Positions 29,399 to 32,671 of a stretch of 32,671 bases of DNA are shown one piece after another. The notes beneath the pieces were generated by a model. It had not been told where the DNA came from, searched no databases, and worked only from the letters and a program-made list of their open reading frames with translations. A program made the position numbers and the translations under genes. This stretch comes from Rhodocyclaceae bacterium (GTDB lineage: Bacteria; Pseudomonadota; Gammaproteobacteria; Burkholderiales; Rhodocyclaceae). Numbering within the stretch: the stretch's first letter is position 1; each line of letters starts with the position of its first letter. The DNA lies in the NCBI GenBank assembly GCA_027310465.1, contig DAIDAU010000359.1:1-32671 (forward strand), written 5' to 3'.

Positions 29399-30301
29399 AT
29401 GGCCTACCGAACCCTAGAAGACTACGTCGGCAACACTCCGCTGGTGATGCTCAAGCGCATTCCCGGCGCCGACAACGCCCGCCGCAACAACGTCATCCTC
29501 GTCAAGCTCGAAGGCAACAATCCGGCTGGATCGGTGAAGGATCGCCCTGCGCTGTCGATGATCACCCATGCGGAAAAGCGCGGCACGATCAAGCCCGGCG
29601 ACACGCTGATCGAGGCGACCTCCGGCAACACCGGCATCGCGCTTGCCATGGCGGCCGCGATGCGCGGCTACCGCATGATCCTGATCATGCCGGAGAACCA
29701 GAGCGTGGAGCGGCGCCAGACCATGCGCGCCTTCGGCGCCGAGCTGATCCTCGTCCCCAAGTCCGGCGGCATGGAGGCGGCGCGCGATCTCGCCGACAAG
29801 ATGATGCGCGACGGCAAAGGCATGGTGCTCGACCAGTTCGCCAATCCCGACAATCCGCTGTCGCACTACGAGGGCACGGGTCCCGAGATCTGGCGCGACA
29901 CCGAAGGGCGCATCACGCACTTCGTCTCGAGCATGGGCACGACGGGCACCATCATGGGCTGCTCGCGCTTCTTCAAGGAGCAGAACCCGAAGATCGAGAT
30001 CGTCGGCTGCCAGCCGGAGGAGGGCTCGCAGATCGCCGGTATCCGCAAATGGCCGGAGGCCTACCTGCCGAAGATCTACGACAAGTCTGCCGTCGACCGC
30101 ATCGAGTACGTGAGCCAGGCCGAAGCCGAGGACATGGCGCGGCGCATGGCGCGCGAGGAGGGCGTCTTCGCCGGCGTCTCGTCGGGCGGCGCCCTCGCCG
30201 TTGCGCTGCGCATCTCGGCGCAGCTCAAGAACGCGGTGATCGTCAGCATCGTCTGCGACCGCGGCGACCGCTATCTGACGACCGGTGTGTTCCCCGCTTA
30301 A
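29399..30301 (+). CDS. cysM: Cysteine synthase B (O-acetylserine sulfhydrylase)
   Basis: MAYRTLEDYVGNTPLVMLKRIPG, KLEGNNPAGSVKDRPALSMI (PLP Lys), EATSGNTGIALAMAAAMRGY, SSMGTTGTIMGCSRF. An upstream in-frame start (29372) is possible. Confidence 0.92.
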   Translation: MAYRTLEDYVGNTPLVMLKRIPGADNARRNNVILVKLEGNNPAGSVKDRPALSMITHAEKRGTIKPGDTLIEATSGNTGIALAMAAAMRGYRMILIMPENQSVERRQTMRAFGAELILVPKSGGMEAARDLADKMMRDGKGMVLDQFANPDNPLSHYEGTGPEIWRDTEGRITHFVSSMGTTGTIMGCSRFFKEQNPKIEIVGCQPEEGSQIAGIRKWPEAYLPKIYDKSAVDRIEYVSQAEAEDMARRMAREEGVFAGVSSGGALAVALRISAQLKNAVIVSIVCDRGDRYLTTGVFPA

Positions 30302-32204
30302 GGCGCCGCTCCGCATCGCGCTGCTGATGCTCTGCCTGCTCGCGCTGCCGGCGCGGGCGGCGGAGGTCTCCCTCTCCTTCGACGCGGTCCACCACGAATT
30401 CTTCGACGCCGAAGGCATGGTGCTGAGCTTCGACGCGGCGCGCGAGGGCGAAGCCGACATCCGCCTGCGCCGCCTGCGCATCGGGCAGGCCGAATACCGC
30501 GAGCTGCGCCTGCACTGCTCCGACTTCTTCTTCGACGGCCACCGCCTCGACTGCCCGCTAGGCACGCTGTCGAGCGACGACGAGCGCGGCCGCGGCCGGC
30601 CGCCGCTGCCGTTCTCGCTGGCCTATCGCGCCCGCGACGGCTTCTTCGAATTCGTCCTGCACGACGTCGACGCGGTCGACCTTTCGCCGCTGGTGAAGCG
30701 GCTGCGCGGGTGGAAGCCCGAAGGCAAGGCGGATTTCCGCCTGAGCGCGCTCGACGGCAAGGCCAAGCTCGAGCTGGCGCTGCGCGACGTCGGCTTCGCC
30801 AGGGGCGACGTGTCGGCCAAGGGGATCGCGGCGACGCTGGAGGTCGACGCGCAGCGCGGCAAGCGCGGCGACTGGAACTGGCAGGCGCGTCTCGACTGGC
30901 CGCACGGCGAGCTGCTGCGGGCGCCGTGGCGGCGCGAAGGCGGCATGAGAGCGGTGGCGAACGGAACCGTCGGGCCCAAGGAGATCGACGTGGCGATGGC
31001 GCGGCTCGAGGTGGCGCGCTTCGGCGCGGTCAACGCCAGCCTGCGCTGGGACCGCGTGAACGACGAGACGACGGCCTGGGGCTTCGTCACCGAGCGGCTG
31101 GATCTCGCCACGGCGATGCGCGAATGGCTGCAGCCGTGGCTCGAGCAATACGGCTTCCCGGCGTGGCGCACCGAGGGCTACGCGATGTTCTCCGCGGAGG
31201 GGCGGCGCGGCCGGCTGCTGCGCTTCTACGCCGGCCTGCAGGACGCGGCGGTGTCCGATTTCACCGGTCACATCGACCTGCGCGGCGTCAGCGCGCGCAT
31301 CCCGTGGGAGGCCGACGCGCCGACGCAGGCCGAAATGGGCGTGACGTCGGGCGCGCTCGGCGACCTGCCGCTCGGCAAGTTCAGCTTCCCGATCGCCATC
31401 GCCGGCAGCGAAGCGCGCGTGCGCGACCTCGAGGCGCCGATGCTCGACGGCAAGTTCACCATCGACGCCCTGACGCTCGGCCGCGGCCCCGGCGGCTGGC
31501 ACGGCGACTTCAGCGGCGGCATCGAAGGCGTCTCGATGCCGAAGCTGTCGCACGCGCTCGGCATGCCGACGATGGCCGGCACCTTCACCGCGCGCATCCC
31601 GCGCGTCGCCTACGACAAGGGCACGCTGGCGCTCGACGGCGTGCTGGCGATGACCGTGTTCGACGGCGCCATCGCGGTCAACCAGCTGCGCGTGATCGAC
31701 GCCTTCAGCAAGGAGCGGCGCTTCGTCGTCGACGTCACGGCGCGCAACCTCGACCTCGGCATGCTGACGCAGACGTTCTCCTTCGGCACCATCGCCGGCC
31801 GCTTCGACGCCGACCTGCGCGATCTCGAGATGACCGGCTGGAAGCCGCTGCATTTCGAGGCGCGGCTGGCGAGCGCGGACGGCGACTACCTGCGCGAAGT
31901 CAGCGTCGGCGCCCTGCGCGACATCGCGTCGATGGGCGAGGGCGGCCTGCCGTCCGGCGCCAAGCACCTGCCGGAGCGCTCCATCGGCTTCGGCTACGAT
32001 CGCATCGGCATCGCCGCCAGGCTCGCGGACGGCGTCTGCACCATCGACGGCATCGGCCGCGACGGCGACGGCATCGTGCTGATGGAGGGCCGCGGCTTTC
32101 CGTCGGTGCGCATCATCGGCTACAATCCGCGCCTCGACTGGGACGCGCTCGTCGCGCGCATCCGCGAAGTCCTCGCGGGGAAATCCGCCATGCTCGTCCA
32201 ATGA
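30285..32204 (+). CDS. Exported AsmA/YdbH-like protein
   Basis: Signal-peptide-like IALLMLCLLALPARAAEVS; long repetitive beta-rich sequence; C-terminal GALRDIASMGEGGL...GFGYDRIGIAARLADGVCTIDGIGRDGDGIVLMEGRG; followed by a tiny lipoprotein, as in ydbH-ynbE. Overlaps cysM by about 17 nt at the annotated start. Confidence 0.5.
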   Translation: MCSPLKAPLRIALLMLCLLALPARAAEVSLSFDAVHHEFFDAEGMVLSFDAAREGEADIRLRRLRIGQAEYRELRLHCSDFFFDGHRLDCPLGTLSSDDERGRGRPPLPFSLAYRARDGFFEFVLHDVDAVDLSPLVKRLRGWKPEGKADFRLSALDGKAKLELALRDVGFARGDVSAKGIAATLEVDAQRGKRGDWNWQARLDWPHGELLRAPWRREGGMRAVANGTVGPKEIDVAMARLEVARFGAVNASLRWDRVNDETTAWGFVTERLDLATAMREWLQPWLEQYGFPAWRTEGYAMFSAEGRRGRLLRFYAGLQDAAVSDFTGHIDLRGVSARIPWEADAPTQAEMGVTSGALGDLPLGKFSFPIAIAGSEARVRDLEAPMLDGKFTIDALTLGRGPGGWHGDFSGGIEGVSMPKLSHALGMPTMAGTFTARIPRVAYDKGTLALDGVLAMTVFDGAIAVNQLRVIDAFSKERRFVVDVTARNLDLGMLTQTFSFGTIAGRFDADLRDLEMTGWKPLHFEARLASADGDYLREVSVGALRDIASMGEGGLPSGAKHLPERSIGFGYDRIGIAARLADGVCTIDGIGRDGDGIVLMEGRGFPSVRIIGYNPRLDWDALVARIREVLAGKSAMLVQ

Positions 32205-32332
32205 TCAAGCGATCCCTCCTGCCGCTGCTCGCCGCGCTGCTGCTTGGCGGCTGCGTCAACGTGCACGTGCATTTCCCCGCGGCGCCCGGCGGCGAACCGC
32301 AGGCCGCGAACGAGCCGCAGAAGAAGCCATGA
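32201..32332 (+). CDS. Small (43 aa) lipoprotein, possibly YnbE-like
   Basis: MIKRSLLPLLAALLLGGCVNVHVHFPAAPGGEPQAANEPQKKP: lipobox LLGGC; ATGA overlap with the upstream gene. Confidence 0.6.
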   Translation: MIKRSLLPLLAALLLGGCVNVHVHFPAAPGGEPQAANEPQKKP

Positions 32333-32671
32333 TTCCCGTCCTCGTCTTCGACATCGAAACCATCCCCGACGTCGCCGGCGTGCGAGCGCTGCACGGCCTG
32401 CCGGCGGACCTGCCGGACGCCGAGGTGGCGGAGCTGGCGTTCCAGCGCCAGCGCGCGAGGAACGGCTCCGATTTCCTGCCGCACCACCTGCAGCGCGTCG
32501 CGGTGATCTCCTGCGCCATGCGCAGCGACGACGGCTTCAAGGTGTGGTCGCTGGCCGCGCCGAAGCTGTCGGAAGGCGAGATCATCCAGCGCTTCTACGG
32601 CGGCATCGAGAAATACACGCCGCAGCTCGTCTCCTGGAACGGCGGCGGCTTCGACCTGCCGGTGCTGCACT
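32329..32671 (+). CDS. Predicted 3'-5' exonuclease related to PolB exonuclease domain, partial (3' end outside window)
   Basis: ATG 32329: MIPVLVFDIETIPDVAGVRALHGL...FLPHHLQRVAVISCAMRSDDGFKVWSL...LVSWNGGGFDLPVLH: DIET exonuclease motif. Confidence 0.85.
   Translation, partial: MIPVLVFDIETIPDVAGVRALHGLPADLPDAEVAELAFQRQRARNGSDFLPHHLQRVAVISCAMRSDDGFKVWSLAAPKLSEGEIIQRFYGGIEKYTPQLVSWNGGGFDLPVLH

Overview
GC-rich window, probably from a Betaproteobacterium (inferred from gene content and style, not tested). Left edge: partial hldD, a WbuC-like cupin gene, a CBS-domain gene and dapD, followed by a strong terminator. The centre (about 3235-25119, all + strand, gaps of at most about 55 bp) looks like one roughly 22-kb operon for a reductive (reverse) TCA cycle: ferritin-like protein, HdrC, HdrB, ferredoxin, a 2-oxoacid:ferredoxin oxidoreductase (KorA/B/G), HdrA, an FlxDCBA-like NAD(P)H/Fe-S module, a divergent two-subunit ATP-citrate lyase, monomeric NADP-isocitrate dehydrogenase, aconitase B, and a two-subunit fumarate reductase without a membrane anchor. 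A pyruvate carboxylase gene follows, bracketed by two direct copies of a roughly 300-bp element. Each copy is made of two inverted, nested-hairpin units of about 105-113 nt, and comparing copies shows five compensatory stem substitutions. Right edge: cysM, an AsmA/YdbH-like protein, a tiny lipoprotein and a partial PolB-like 3'-5' exonuclease. Main oddities: (i) an in-frame amber codon (apparent CAG->TAG) in korA; (ii) a roughly 100-aa Lys/Ala/Pro-rich, histone-H1-like tail on KorB; (iii) an ACL large subunit whose citryl-CoA lyase domain appears to have Asn where the catalytic His of the DHGP motif should be, plus a citrate-synthase-like HGGN motif; (iv) a complete HdrABC-Flx-like set interleaved with Kor, suggesting dedicated flavin-based ferredoxin reduction; (v) the covarying repeat elements. 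All assignments come from reading motifs; no database search was run.
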